A stretch of DNA of 64,000 bases from Allobosea psychrotolerans. Lineage in GTDB: Bacteria; Pseudomonadota; Alphaproteobacteria; Rhizobiales; Beijerinckiaceae. Shown piece by piece: positions 56,966-64,000 of this stretch (its first letter is position 1; each line of letters opens with the position of its first letter). The DNA is taken from assembly GCF_002917105.1 (NCBI RefSeq), contig NZ_PQFZ01000016.1:87984-151983 (forward strand). Reading direction: 5' to 3'. The notes beneath the pieces were generated by a model, which was not told the origin of the DNA, did not search any database, and saw only the letters and a list, made by a program, of their open reading frames with translations. The translations under genes and the position numbers were made by a program.

Positions 56966-58396
56966 ATGACGATCGACGCCTTTCTGCTCTCGCGCATCCA
57001 GTTCGCCTTCACCATTTCCTTCCACATCGTCTTTCCCGCCTTCACGATCGGGCTCTCGGCCTATATCGCGACGCTGCTGGGCCTCTGGCTCAAGACCGGC
57101 GACCAAAAATTTCATCTGCTGGCGCGGTTCTGGACCAAGATCTTCGCCGTCTCCTTTGCCATGGGGGTGGTCTCCGGCATCGTGCTGTCCTACCAGTTCG
57201 GCACCAATTGGAGCCGGTTCTCGCTCGTCGTCGGCAACGTCATCGGCCCCTTGATCGGCTATGAGGTGCTGACCGCCTTCTTCCTGGAAGCATCTTTCCT
57301 GGGTGTGATGCTGTTCGGCTGGAAGCGCGTGCCGCCCTGGCTGCATTTTCTCTCGGCCATCATCGTCGCCGGCGGCACGGCATTGTCGGGCTTCTGGATC
57401 CTCTCGGCCAATAGCTGGATGCAGTATCCGGCTGGCCACGAGATGCGCGACGGCATCGCCTACCCGCTCGACTGGATGCAGATCGTCTTCAACCCGACCT
57501 TCCCGCTGCGCTACATGCACATGATGACGGCGGCCTATCTGACCACCGCTTTCGTCGTGCTGGCGACGGGCGCGCGCCATCTGATGGCGGGCCACCGCAC
57601 CGAATCGGCCAAGACCATGGTGCGCATGGCGATCCTGATGATCGCCATCACCGCCCCGGTGCAGGCGCTGATCGGCGATTTCCACGGCAAGCAGACCGCC
57701 AAATATCAGCCGGCCAAGCTCGCCGCGATCGAGGCGCATTGGGATTCCGCGAAACCCGCCCCACTCGTGCTGTTCGCCTGGCCCGACGAGCAGGCCGGCC
57801 TCAACCGCTTCGAGATCTCGATTCCCGGCCTGGCGAGCCTTTTGACCCATGGCAGCATGGATGCGCTCTTTCCCAGCCTCAACGATTTCGCGCTTGAGGA
57901 CAGGCCGCCGGTCAAGATTCCCTTCTTCGCCTTCCGCGCCATGGTCGGCATCGGCGTGCTGATGATCGGCTTCGGCTGGCTCGGCGCCTTTCTGTGGTGG
58001 AAGGGCCGGATCTTCGAGGAGCGGCGCTGGCTCTGGCTCGCGCAACATAGCTGGCCGGCAGGGTTCATCGCGATCCTGTCGGGCTGGTTCGTCACCGAGG
58101 TCGGCCGCCAGCCCTGGCTGGCGACGGGGGTGATCCGCTCCAAGGACGCGGTCTCGCCGATCACGACGCTGGAGGTCGCGATCTCGCTGGCGCTGTTCGT
58201 CTGCGTCTACTGCGTGGTGTTCACGGCCGGAATCCTGCTGATCAACCGGCTGATCGACAAGGGACCCGACGAGATCGGCGACAAGGACGCGCCGGAGCAG
58301 CCGTCCAGGCGCACACTCAAGGCTGCGCAGGGACCGGCCTCGGACCTGTTCGGCGACGGCCGTCCCGGCGACGACAAAATCCAACCCCAGAGCTGA
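56966..58396 (+). CDS. cioA: Cyanide-insensitive (bd-type) quinol oxidase subunit I
   Basis: A 476-residue CydA-family subunit of the cytochrome bd/cyanide-insensitive oxidase, which reduces oxygen to water from quinol without pumping protons. Nine membrane helices are suggested. AFLLSRIQFAFTISFHIVFP holds the haem ligand His near residue 20, and GDFHGKQTAKYQPAKLAAIE begins a short quinol-binding Q-loop typical of the CIO (short-loop) type. WFVTEVGRQPW is conserved. The ATG at 56966 has GGAG upstream. cioB follows 13 nt after the stop, so the two form an operon. Confidence 0.95.
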   Translation: MTIDAFLLSRIQFAFTISFHIVFPAFTIGLSAYIATLLGLWLKTGDQKFHLLARFWTKIFAVSFAMGVVSGIVLSYQFGTNWSRFSLVVGNVIGPLIGYEVLTAFFLEASFLGVMLFGWKRVPPWLHFLSAIIVAGGTALSGFWILSANSWMQYPAGHEMRDGIAYPLDWMQIVFNPTFPLRYMHMMTAAYLTTAFVVLATGARHLMAGHRTESAKTMVRMAILMIAITAPVQALIGDFHGKQTAKYQPAKLAAIEAHWDSAKPAPLVLFAWPDEQAGLNRFEISIPGLASLLTHGSMDALFPSLNDFALEDRPPVKIPFFAFRAMVGIGVLMIGFGWLGAFLWWKGRIFEERRWLWLAQHSWPAGFIAILSGWFVTEVGRQPWLATGVIRSKDAVSPITTLEVAISLALFVCVYCVVFTAGILLINRLIDKGPDEIGDKDAPEQPSRRTLKAAQGPASDLFGDGRPGDDKIQPQS

Positions 58397-58409
58397 GGAG
58401 AGACCGACA

Positions 58410-59414
58410 ATGGAATGGTATCTCCCCGTGATCTGGGCCGGGCTGATCGGCACCGCCGTGATGCTCTATGTCGTGCTCGACGGTTTCGACCTCGGCATCG
58501 CGATCCTGTTTCCCGCGACGAAGGACGAGACCGAACGCGACCAGATGATGAACTCGGTCGCTCCCTTCTGGGACGGCAACGAGACCTGGCTGGTTCTGGG
58601 CGGCGGCGGGCTGTGGGTCGCTTTCCCCAAGGCCTACGCCATCATCATGCCGGCCTTCTACATCCCGGTGATCCTGATGCTGCTGGCGCTGATCTTCCGC
58701 GGCGTCGCCTTCGAGTTCCGCTGGGTCGCCAAGCCGAAGCACCGCATCTGGGACCTCGCCTTCTGGCTCGGCTCGACCATCGCCGCCTTCGCGCAGGGGC
58801 TGATCCTCGGCGGTTTGATCCAGGGCATCACGGTGGCGAACGGGCAGTTCGCCGGCAGGCCCTTCGACTGGCTGACGCCGTTCTCCGTGATGTGCGGAGC
58901 GGGAGTCGTCGTCGGCTACGCGCTGCTCGGCGCGACCTGGCTGGTCTACAAGACCGAAGGCGCGGTCGCCGAGCGGGCCCGGTCCCAGGCGAAGCTGCTG
59001 CTGCTCGGCCTGATGGCCTTCGCGGTCCTGGTCTCGCTCTGGACGCCCTACGCCCATCCGCGCATCGCCGAGCGCTGGTTCACGCCCGCCAACTTCGCCC
59101 TGCTCTGGCCCTTCCCGCTGCTCACCGCCTTTTGCGGCTGGATGGTCTGGAAGCGGCTGCACGGCCAGCACGAATTCACGCCGTTCGCCTTCACCATCGC
59201 GATCTTCGTGCTCTGCTTCCTCGGCCTCGCGATCTCGAACTATCCCTATCTCGTACCGCCGGGCCTGACGATCTGGGACGTGGCGGCAGCGCCCGCCTCG
59301 CATGTCTTCGTCTTGATCGGGGTGAGTTTCCTGCTGCCGATGATCCTGTTCTACACGGCCTTCGTCTACTGGACCTTCCGCGGCAAGGTGAAGCTCGACG
59401 GCGGCTATCATTGA
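58410..59414 (+). CDS. cioB: Cyanide-insensitive (bd-type) quinol oxidase subunit II
   Basis: A 334-residue CydB-family subunit. It starts WYLPVIWAGLIGTAVMLYVV and has the conserved LDGFDLGIAILFP, NSVAPFWDGNETWLVLGGGG and AFPKAYAIIMPAFYIPVILM, with the later AISNYPYLVPPGLTIWDVAA. About eight membrane helices are expected. Together with CioA it forms the oxidase heterodimer. No CydX-like small ORF or cydCD genes are beside it. A degraded toxin-antitoxin pair follows on the other strand. Confidence 0.95.
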   Translation: MEWYLPVIWAGLIGTAVMLYVVLDGFDLGIAILFPATKDETERDQMMNSVAPFWDGNETWLVLGGGGLWVAFPKAYAIIMPAFYIPVILMLLALIFRGVAFEFRWVAKPKHRIWDLAFWLGSTIAAFAQGLILGGLIQGITVANGQFAGRPFDWLTPFSVMCGAGVVVGYALLGATWLVYKTEGAVAERARSQAKLLLLGLMAFAVLVSLWTPYAHPRIAERWFTPANFALLWPFPLLTAFCGWMVWKRLHGQHEFTPFAFTIAIFVLCFLGLAISNYPYLVPPGLTIWDVAAAPASHVFVLIGVSFLLPMILFYTAFVYWTFRGKVKLDGGYH

Positions 59415-59451
59415 CCGGCCGGGGTGGGTCACACGCCGCCATGGTGCTCGC

Positions 59452-59739
59452 TCAGGGCAACACGTCCGGCCAGAGCTGCGACATATGCAGGATGCGCAGG
59501 ATTCAGATCACTCCGCTGCCGATACGGTAGGCTGCGATATAGGGCGTGCCGCCGATGATGAGTTCGCGCGTTCCCTCGACACGGCCGGGGCGGCCGCTCT
59601 CCGGAAAGGCCGGCAGCACCTCCACATGCTGCTCGATGCGCTCGTCGAGCGCGACGGCGGCACGCGGATTGTCGGTTGCGACATAGTCGAAGATGCGCTC
59701 GCGATCGGCTATTGCGAGCGCGCTCCATTCGAGCTTCAC
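59452..59739 (-). pseudogene. RelE/ParE-family toxin with an in-frame stop codon
   Basis: From the GTG at 59739 the product begins VKLEWSALAIADRERIFDYV and shows RAAVALDERIEQHV and GTPYIAAYRIGSGVI, a RelE/ParE-type toxin. TGA at 59503-59505 stops it at 78 residues. The same frame continues ILRILHMSQLWPDVLP and stops at 59452-59454; this is the conserved C-terminal strand and the Leu-His/Trp end of the family. A single C-to-T change (CGA to TGA) would explain it. Its start overlaps the antitoxin stop (GTGA), so the pair was an operon. The toxin is probably inactive, unless it is read through. Confidence 0.75.
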
Positions 59740-60041
59740 GCCTTGGCCGCCAATGTCCGCGCCAGGGCCGCCCGGCGCTTTTCGGCAAAGCGAGCCTTGA
59801 CCTCGGCATGATCCGTCGCAGGGCCGGTATCGGCGAGCGCCTCGAGCACCTTCGCGCGGAACCATGCCTCGTGCCGGGCCGGGTCGATCAATTCCAGGGG
59901 CAGCGCGCCCTCATTGGCGGTTCTGGTCAGCAGGATCCGCACCGCGTCCGAGACGGTCAAACCCGCCTCCTGCAAGACGGCCGCTGCCCGTTCCTTCACA
60001 CGTGGATCGATGCGGGCCTGAACAAGATCGCTTGCTGCCAT
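59736..60041 (-). CDS. RelB/DinJ-type antitoxin
   Basis: A 101-residue protein with an N-terminal ribbon-helix-helix segment (LVQARIDPRVKERAAAVLQE and GLTVSDAVRILLTRTANEGA) characteristic of RelB/DinJ antitoxins, which repress the operon and neutralise the toxin. The C-terminal tail (EVKARFAEKRRAALARTLAA) would wrap the toxin. GAGAGGTG precedes the ATG at 60041. It is translationally coupled to the toxin gene (4-nt overlap). The toxin carries a stop codon, so this may be a surviving orphan antitoxin. Confidence 0.85.
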   Translation of the reverse strand: MAASDLVQARIDPRVKERAAAVLQEAGLTVSDAVRILLTRTANEGALPLELIDPARHEAWFRAKVLEALADTGPATDHAEVKARFAEKRRAALARTLAAKA

Positions 60042-60181
60042 GATCACCTCTCAGTTCCGGCCGACACTGTAATGCAATTGATTGACATCTCCAAACCGAG
60101 ACGGAACCCTCCGCCGCAAGACGACTTGAGTTTCTGGCCCCGCTCGCAGAGATTGGCGGCCGAGAGAGCGGAGTGCCTGCC

Positions 60182-61066
60182 ATGCAATGGGAAGATTATC
60201 GCCAGTCCGAGAATGTCGAGGACAGGCGTGGCGGCGGCACCTATGCCGGCCTGCCCGGCGGGCGCGGCGGCATCGGCATCGGCACCATGGTCGTGCTCGG
60301 CCTGGTCGGCTGGGCGCTCGGCATCGATCCGCGCCTGCTGATCGGCGGAGCGGAACTGATCGGCGGCATCGGCGGGCGCAGCGCCCCGACCCAGGAAACG
60401 CGGAAATCCTCGGGCCCGCCCTCGGACGAGATGGGCCGCTTCGTCTCGGCCGTGCTGGCCCAGAACGAGGACGTCTGGACCAAGGTGCTGCCGCAGCAGG
60501 CGAATACGCGCTACCAGGTGCCGCGCCTGGTGCTCTATTCCGGCGTCGACCGCTCCGGCTGCGGCACCGCTCAGGCTGCGATGGGACCGTTCTATTGCCC
60601 GCCGGACAAGAAGGTCTATCTCGACCTCTCCTTCTTCCAGGAGATGCAGCGCAAGCTCGGCGGCGGCGGCGATTTCGCCTATGCCTATGTCATCGGCCAT
60701 GAGGTCGGCCACCACGTCCAGAACCTGATCGGCATCCTGCCCAAGGCGAACCAGTTGCGCGAGCGCTCCTCGGAGCGTGACGCCAACGCGATCTCGGTGC
60801 GCATCGAATTGCAGGCGGATTGCTTTGCCGGTGTCTGGGCCAACAACATCCAGGCGATGGGCCGGATCGACCAGAGCGACGTCGACGAGGCGATGAAGAC
60901 CGCTGCCGCGATCGGCGACGACAAGCTGCAGAAGGCCTCGCAGGGTGTCGTCGTGCCCGATTCCTTCACCCATGGCTCCTCGGCGCAGCGCACGCGCTGG
61001 TTCACCACCGGCCTGCGCTCGGGCTCGATGCAGAGCTGCGATACGTTCAGGACGAACCAGCTCTAG
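60182..61066 (+). CDS. YpfJ-type neutral zinc metallopeptidase
   Basis: A 294-residue membrane-anchored protein of the YpfJ/zinicin-like neutral zinc metallopeptidase family. The N-terminal MQWEDYRQSENVEDRRGGG and membrane segment (IGIGTMVVLGLVGWALGI, about 34-51) are followed by the catalytic core with GSGCGTAQAAMGPFYCPPDK-type SGCGTAQAAMGPFYCPPDKK and the zinc motif YVIGHEVGHHVQ. A second HxxE-like ELQADCFAGVWA supplies the third ligand. The ATG at 60182 gives the family N-terminus. It is convergent with the DUF3313 lipoprotein gene, 14 bp apart. Physiological substrate unknown. Confidence 0.92.
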   Translation: MQWEDYRQSENVEDRRGGGTYAGLPGGRGGIGIGTMVVLGLVGWALGIDPRLLIGGAELIGGIGGRSAPTQETRKSSGPPSDEMGRFVSAVLAQNEDVWTKVLPQQANTRYQVPRLVLYSGVDRSGCGTAQAAMGPFYCPPDKKVYLDLSFFQEMQRKLGGGGDFAYAYVIGHEVGHHVQNLIGILPKANQLRERSSERDANAISVRIELQADCFAGVWANNIQAMGRIDQSDVDEAMKTAAAIGDDKLQKASQGVVVPDSFTHGSSAQRTRWFTTGLRSGSMQSCDTFRTNQL

Positions 61067-61080
61067 CAGGCGCTCTCGCC

Positions 61081-61923
61081 CTATCGTTCAACGGCAACGA
61101 CGGCTCCTTTATCCGTCCAGCTCGGCGGCACGCCGACGCTGCCGCCGACCAGGCCGATAAGCCCTGGCGACGGGCCGAAGGCCCGGCAAGCGGCGTATTT
61201 CGCGTCGCCCCCAAGCTGCGCGCCGATCTGTTCGAAGGACGGAAATGTCGGCGCCTTGCCGAACGGCGTCTCGCCGGTGACGAGCATCTTGCTGAAATCG
61301 GAACCGAAATCGCTCGCCAGCGTGTAAGCGTCGCTCTCCTCGCTCAACCGGGCCGAGGTCAGGAAAGCATTTGCGCCACGCCCCCAGACCATCGCCGCCT
61401 GCTGCTTGCCATGGGCGTCGCGAGCCTCCGCCTCGAGCGAAATGCTTCCCATTCCCACGGGGATGCGCGGGAGCGGGACAGGAACTCCAGGCAGGAGAAT
61501 CGACTTCGCAACCGAGGCGCCGCGAGAGACCCCCGCCGAAACGACATCCGTCGGCGCGACCTGGGTCACGAGGGCGCGGACCGTGAGATCGGCAGGCTCG
61601 GACGGGGTGACCACCACGAAACGCTCGCTCAGGCCGCCGCACATGGCGCGATCGATCGCATTCGCGACCAGGCTCCGTTGCGCGGGTGTCAGGCTCGGCT
61701 GCGTCGAGGAAACCGAGAAAGCGGTCGGGACGATCTTGACTGTACGGGCCCTTGTCACGCTCGTTTTGTCGACGCGCAGCTTCGAGCGCGTCAACAAACC
61801 ATCCGATTGCACCAAACTGTCATATGATTGAAGCGACCCGGCCTGCTCCAACGAGCCGGTTGCGCAGCCTCCAAGCAGGGCACCGGCCATTCCAATGAAG
61901 GCAATCAGAGGATTTCTCCGCAT
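61081..61923 (-). CDS. DUF3313-family lipoprotein
   Basis: A 280-residue lipoprotein with signal peptide (NPLIAFIGMAGALLGGC, lipobox LGGC) followed by a DUF3313 domain (QSYDSLVQSDGLLTRSKLRV to the SLVANAIDRAMCGGLSERF region, ALVTQVAPTDVVSAGVSRGA). The ATG at 61923 is chosen because it begins the signal peptide; the in-frame codon at 62040 is 39 residues too early. DUF3313 proteins are of unknown function, often outer-membrane associated. It is divergent from a TetR gene with a 13-bp palindrome between them, so TetR-controlled expression is likely. Confidence 0.85.
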   Translation of the reverse strand: MRRNPLIAFIGMAGALLGGCATGSLEQAGSLQSYDSLVQSDGLLTRSKLRVDKTSVTRARTVKIVPTAFSVSSTQPSLTPAQRSLVANAIDRAMCGGLSERFVVVTPSEPADLTVRALVTQVAPTDVVSAGVSRGASVAKSILLPGVPVPLPRIPVGMGSISLEAEARDAHGKQQAAMVWGRGANAFLTSARLSEESDAYTLASDFGSDFSKMLVTGETPFGKAPTFPSFEQIGAQLGGDAKYAACRAFGPSPGLIGLVGGSVGVPPSWTDKGAVVAVER

Positions 61924-62012
61924 GGTCACGCTTTTCCCAACCGAATGGTTTGCGCCGCAGGCCGCGACAGTGGATCCGGACAGCCCCTGAAGGGATCTCA
62001 TTGAGTTATTAC

Positions 62013-62025
62013 TGCACTGAGTGCA
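62013..62025. promoter_or_regulatory. Palindromic TetR operator candidate
   Basis: TGCACTGAGTGCA is a perfect 13-bp palindrome with one central base, in the 225-bp interval between the divergent DUF3313 lipoprotein and TetR genes. A near copy, TGCACTAAGTGAA (12 of 13 positions), lies at 62743-62755 across the TetR stop codon. Confidence 0.65.
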
Positions 62026-62148
62026 ATTTAATTGAGGCATCTTTGTGTCGACGGCGATTGCGCCGATCGGCTTAGAACCTCGGTTGTCCCGATTTTTTGC
62101 GCTGCGTCGGCCATATCAATATGGGCGAAATATCGAGTTGAGGCAGAC

Positions 62149-62754
62149 ATGCGACAAGAATCTACCAAGCCGGAAGGCCTTCGCGAACGCAATCGCCGCG
62201 AAAAATACGAGCACATAACCGATGTCAGCATCCGCCTGTTTCTTGAGAACGGATATGACACCACGACGCTCGACGAAATCGCTCACTCTGCCGGCATTTC
62301 CAGGAGAAACCTGTTCAATTATTTCGACAGCAAGGACGAGATCCTGTTCTCTCACTTGCGCGAATATTATGAGATGATTGCCGAATCGATTGCCCGAAGC
62401 TCCCCTGACGAGCCCGCCCTGGAGGTCGTGCGCAAGGCGATCCTTTCAAACCTGACGCGCTTCGACGCGGAGAGAACGCTCGCGATCGCAAAAATCATGA
62501 GAAACAACGCAGCGCTTCAGAGCAAAAATCGCGCGAACGAAATCAATCTTGAAAAGGCTATCATGAAAGGTCTTTCGGCGTTGTGGCCCGCCAAAGAGTC
62601 GCACGATCGGCTATTATTTGTTTCTATATTGTCTTCTGGCGCGATTCGCTTTGCCACTTACACTTGGCTTCGAGACGGGAACGAGATAAAGCTCTCAGAT
62701 TGCGTGGTAGAAGCCTTCGATCGGCTGAAGCTGGAGACTCGTTGCACTAAGTGA
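62149..62754 (+). CDS. TetR/AcrR-family transcriptional regulator
   Basis: A 201-residue TetR-type repressor. The N-terminal HTH (residues 18-62) reads KYEHITDVSIRLFLENGYDT, then TTLDEIAHSAGISRRNLFNY FDSKDEILFSHL. The C-terminal ligand domain is unremarkable. The ATG at 62149 is preceded by GAGTTGAGG. Its 3' half is visibly more AT-rich than neighbouring genes. The palindrome at 62013-62025 is a probable operator. Candidate targets are its own gene and the divergent DUF3313 lipoprotein; the ligand is unknown. Confidence 0.9.
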   Translation: MRQESTKPEGLRERNRREKYEHITDVSIRLFLENGYDTTTLDEIAHSAGISRRNLFNYFDSKDEILFSHLREYYEMIAESIARSSPDEPALEVVRKAILSNLTRFDAERTLAIAKIMRNNAALQSKNRANEINLEKAIMKGLSALWPAKESHDRLLFVSILSSGAIRFATYTWLRDGNEIKLSDCVVEAFDRLKLETRCTK

Positions 62755-63223
62755 ACTGAAATCCAAATCGAAGGCGACGCGGACCTGCCGCCCGCCCCTG
62801 TCCGCAACAAGCACTCATCGGCTCCCTGCCGGCCGGCACGCGGTACGATGCGCGCCCCTGCCTGCCCACGATCTCGACACCGCCGCGGATGATCGCCTTG
62901 CGTTATCGGCCTCGCCAGGAAGATGTGGGGGAAGCCGCGTTCGATCGCGCTTGCAGCATCGAGCCGGGCGCGCCGATCGGCGTCGTGCACCATATCGAGC
63001 GCGCCAGGATCACCCTGAAGCGTGTCATGGGCGAAGGAGACGGCGGGAACGGTCGACGGCCTGGGAGGGCGTCGCGGTTCAGTTCAGTGCTGGCATATGA
63101 GCCGATGCATGGCCGACGCTCATGCCAGGGCGAACCCTCGGATTCTATCGGGATGCATAGCGTTGGTTAGCGGTGACGCGATCGATAGCCGGCACGGGCT
63201 CTCGCGCCTCAGACAGCGCACTC
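62755..63223. other. Unassigned 469-bp region between TetR and Lrp genes
   Basis: Nothing convincing was found. Open frames on both strands exist but none has a Shine-Dalgarno, recognisable motif or coherent codon pattern; a minus-strand frame at 62658-62993 overlaps the TetR gene and looks spurious. It may hold decayed gene remnants. The first 13 bases overlap the second TetR operator-like site. Confidence 0.5.
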
Positions 63224-63688
63224 CTATCGTTTCGATGTCGAACCAACCACTTCGCGCATCGCAATGTAAGTATGATACTCTGAAACGTTCGGATCATCAT
63301 GGAAGACGTCGCGGGCGAAGGCGGCATAGGCTGCCATGCTCTCAACCTGTAAATGCAGAACAAAATCGGCTCCTCCAGTCACGTATGATGCCTGTTTGAC
63401 TTCAGAACGAGCCTGAATCTTACGGGAAAACTCACCAAATGTTCGCGAGCCGTGATCGATTGACACAAGGACATGCACTGTGACGGGCACGCCGAGGATT
63501 TCCGGACTCACGATCGAGATGTCGGCTGTGATGATCCGTTCGGCACGTAGGCGGCGCAATCGCCGGAGCACCGCACTCTGAGACAAGCCGACCCGCTCCG
63601 CCAGGATGCGCGCCGGGGTCTGATTATCGATCTGCACCTCCCGCAGCAGCGCATGATCGAAACGATCGAGGTCGACTGTTTTCGCCAT
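63224..63688 (-). CDS. Lrp/AsnC-family transcriptional regulator
   Basis: A 154-residue Lrp/AsnC regulator. The HTH is near the N-terminus (LDRFDHALLREVQIDNQTPA, then LAERVGLSQSAVLRRLRRLR), followed by the RAM ligand-binding/oligomerisation domain (GVPVTVHVLVSIDHGSRTF, ASYVTGGADFVLHLQVESMA). The start at 63688 (MAKTVDLDR) is the standard one. It is divergent from a trans-sulfuration enzyme gene at 63831, with 142 bp between that contains a GACTGAATCAGTC palindrome (63705-63717). It probably controls that gene in response to an amino acid. Confidence 0.92.
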   Translation of the reverse strand: MAKTVDLDRFDHALLREVQIDNQTPARILAERVGLSQSAVLRRLRRLRAERIITADISIVSPEILGVPVTVHVLVSIDHGSRTFGEFSRKIQARSEVKQASYVTGGADFVLHLQVESMAAYAAFARDVFHDDPNVSEYHTYIAMREVVGSTSKR

Positions 63689-63704
63689 CTGTCTCTCGTA
63701 GAGT

Positions 63705-63717
63705 GACTGAATCAGTC
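63705..63717. promoter_or_regulatory. Palindrome between Lrp and trans-sulfuration genes
   Basis: GACTGAATCAGTC (arms GACTG and CAGTC around 3 bases) lies 17 bp upstream of the lrp start codon and could be an Lrp operator. A looser inverted repeat CGAAAA...TTTTCG occurs at about 63737-63760. Confidence 0.45.
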
Positions 63718-63830
63718 GATAGCTAGCCAAAATACGCGAAAATGACCACGCGTTTTCGAGCAGGATGATCGCCAGCCCCGACAGCAGGAACCGGATGGGC
63801 CGGATCTGAGCAGGGCATCGGAAAGCGATC

Positions 63831-64000
63831 ATGTCCAAGCGCTCGCTCCATCCCCGCTCTCTCGCCGCGCAGGCCATGGGCAAGATCGACCCGCTGACCA
63901 AGGGGGTGGTTACCCCGATCCATATCGCCACGACCTATATCCGTGACGAGGACAACGCCTATTCCTCGGGCTTCGTCTATGGCCGCCCCGACAACGAGAC
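63831..64000 (+). CDS. Cys/Met-metabolism PLP-dependent (trans-sulfuration) enzyme, N-terminal fragment
   Basis: The frame from the ATG at 63831 begins MSKRSLHPRSLAAQAMGKID and continues PLTKGVVTPIHIATTYIRDE and YSSGFVYGRPDNET, then leaves the window. THGVV-type P-I-x-x-A-T-T-Y and the Y-x-R-x-x-N segments are characteristic of the cystathionine gamma-synthase/methionine gamma-lyase family. Only 56 residues are present, so cystathionine synthase, lyase and methionine gamma-lyase cannot be separated. It is divergent from an Lrp regulator, which suits amino-acid control. Confidence 0.85.
   Translation, partial: MSKRSLHPRSLAAQAMGKIDPLTKGVVTPIHIATTYIRDEDNAYSSGFVYGRPDNE

Noticed and set aside
62658..62993. 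111-codon minus-strand frame between TetR and Lrp genes
   Set aside because: It overlaps the 3' part of the TetR gene, has no start signal and no recognisable motif; its composition suits antisense or decayed DNA.

Overview
The window is a GC-rich piece of alphaproteobacterial chromosome, most likely from the Hyphomicrobiales (a Bosea-like organism is my best guess). The support is lineage-typical content: a DUF1150-Hsp20 pair, two phasins, a DUF1236 protein, a soluble PdhS-type (DivJ/PleC-like) histidine kinase, a tRNA-His with A73, infC starting at an AUU codon, and dispersed palindromic repeats of a type common in this order. The species name is inference. No prophage, insertion sequence, integrase or CRISPR array was seen.

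Region 1 (1-21.5 kb) is a stretched translation cluster. On the minus strand, in the order infC, rpmI-rplT, pheS, pheT, lie genes that are contiguous in many bacteria. Here they are separated by mostly plus-strand accessory cargo: an exported Cys-rich protein pair with a SCO1/SenC protein, a LOG-family hydrolase, an M20 peptidase, two paralogous amino-acid-binding proteins without permeases, a LysR/aldo-keto reductase pair, a BKACE enzyme, a double sensor-CheW protein, and an RpiR-aminotransferase-binding protein-racemase module. A GT21-like glycosyltransferase sits inside pheST and is translationally coupled to pheT.

Region 2 (20-32 kb) holds a GT4 glycosyltransferase, an alpha/beta hydrolase, DUF1150-hsp20, tRNA-His, an Ala/Lys/Pro-rich phasin and a normal phasin with candidate PhaR operators, the PdhS-type kinase, an M23 peptidase and mgtE. 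Region 3 (32-39 kb) has a GST, an EamA exporter and a LysR-tctBAC tripartite tricarboxylate transporter operon closed by a clear terminator.

Region 4 (39-43 kb) is the most coherent metabolic unit: a minus-strand URC1-URC4-upp set, the bacterial form of the URC uracil-degradation pathway defined in yeast, with a strong hairpin in the leader. Region 5 (42.8-56 kb) is mainly housekeeping: glyQS, trmN6 with DUF2007, ispB, ispE behind a TPR protein, ETF-QO. It also holds two YGPRRYY-repeat secreted proteins and a lower-GC membrane gene next to a duplicated ispE tail. Region 6 (56-64 kb) has a family-4-like uracil-DNA glycosylase, cioAB, a RelBE/ParE-type pair whose toxin carries an in-frame stop, a YpfJ-type metallopeptidase, a DUF3313 lipoprotein divergent from a TetR regulator with a palindromic operator, and an Lrp regulator divergent from a truncated trans-sulfuration enzyme gene.

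The most unexpected recurring signal is short tandem duplication at gene boundaries. In three genes (histidine kinase, ETF-QO, uracil-DNA glycosylase) the array is anchored on the stop codon; in two of them the unit is a multiple of three and repeats an in-frame stop four to five times.
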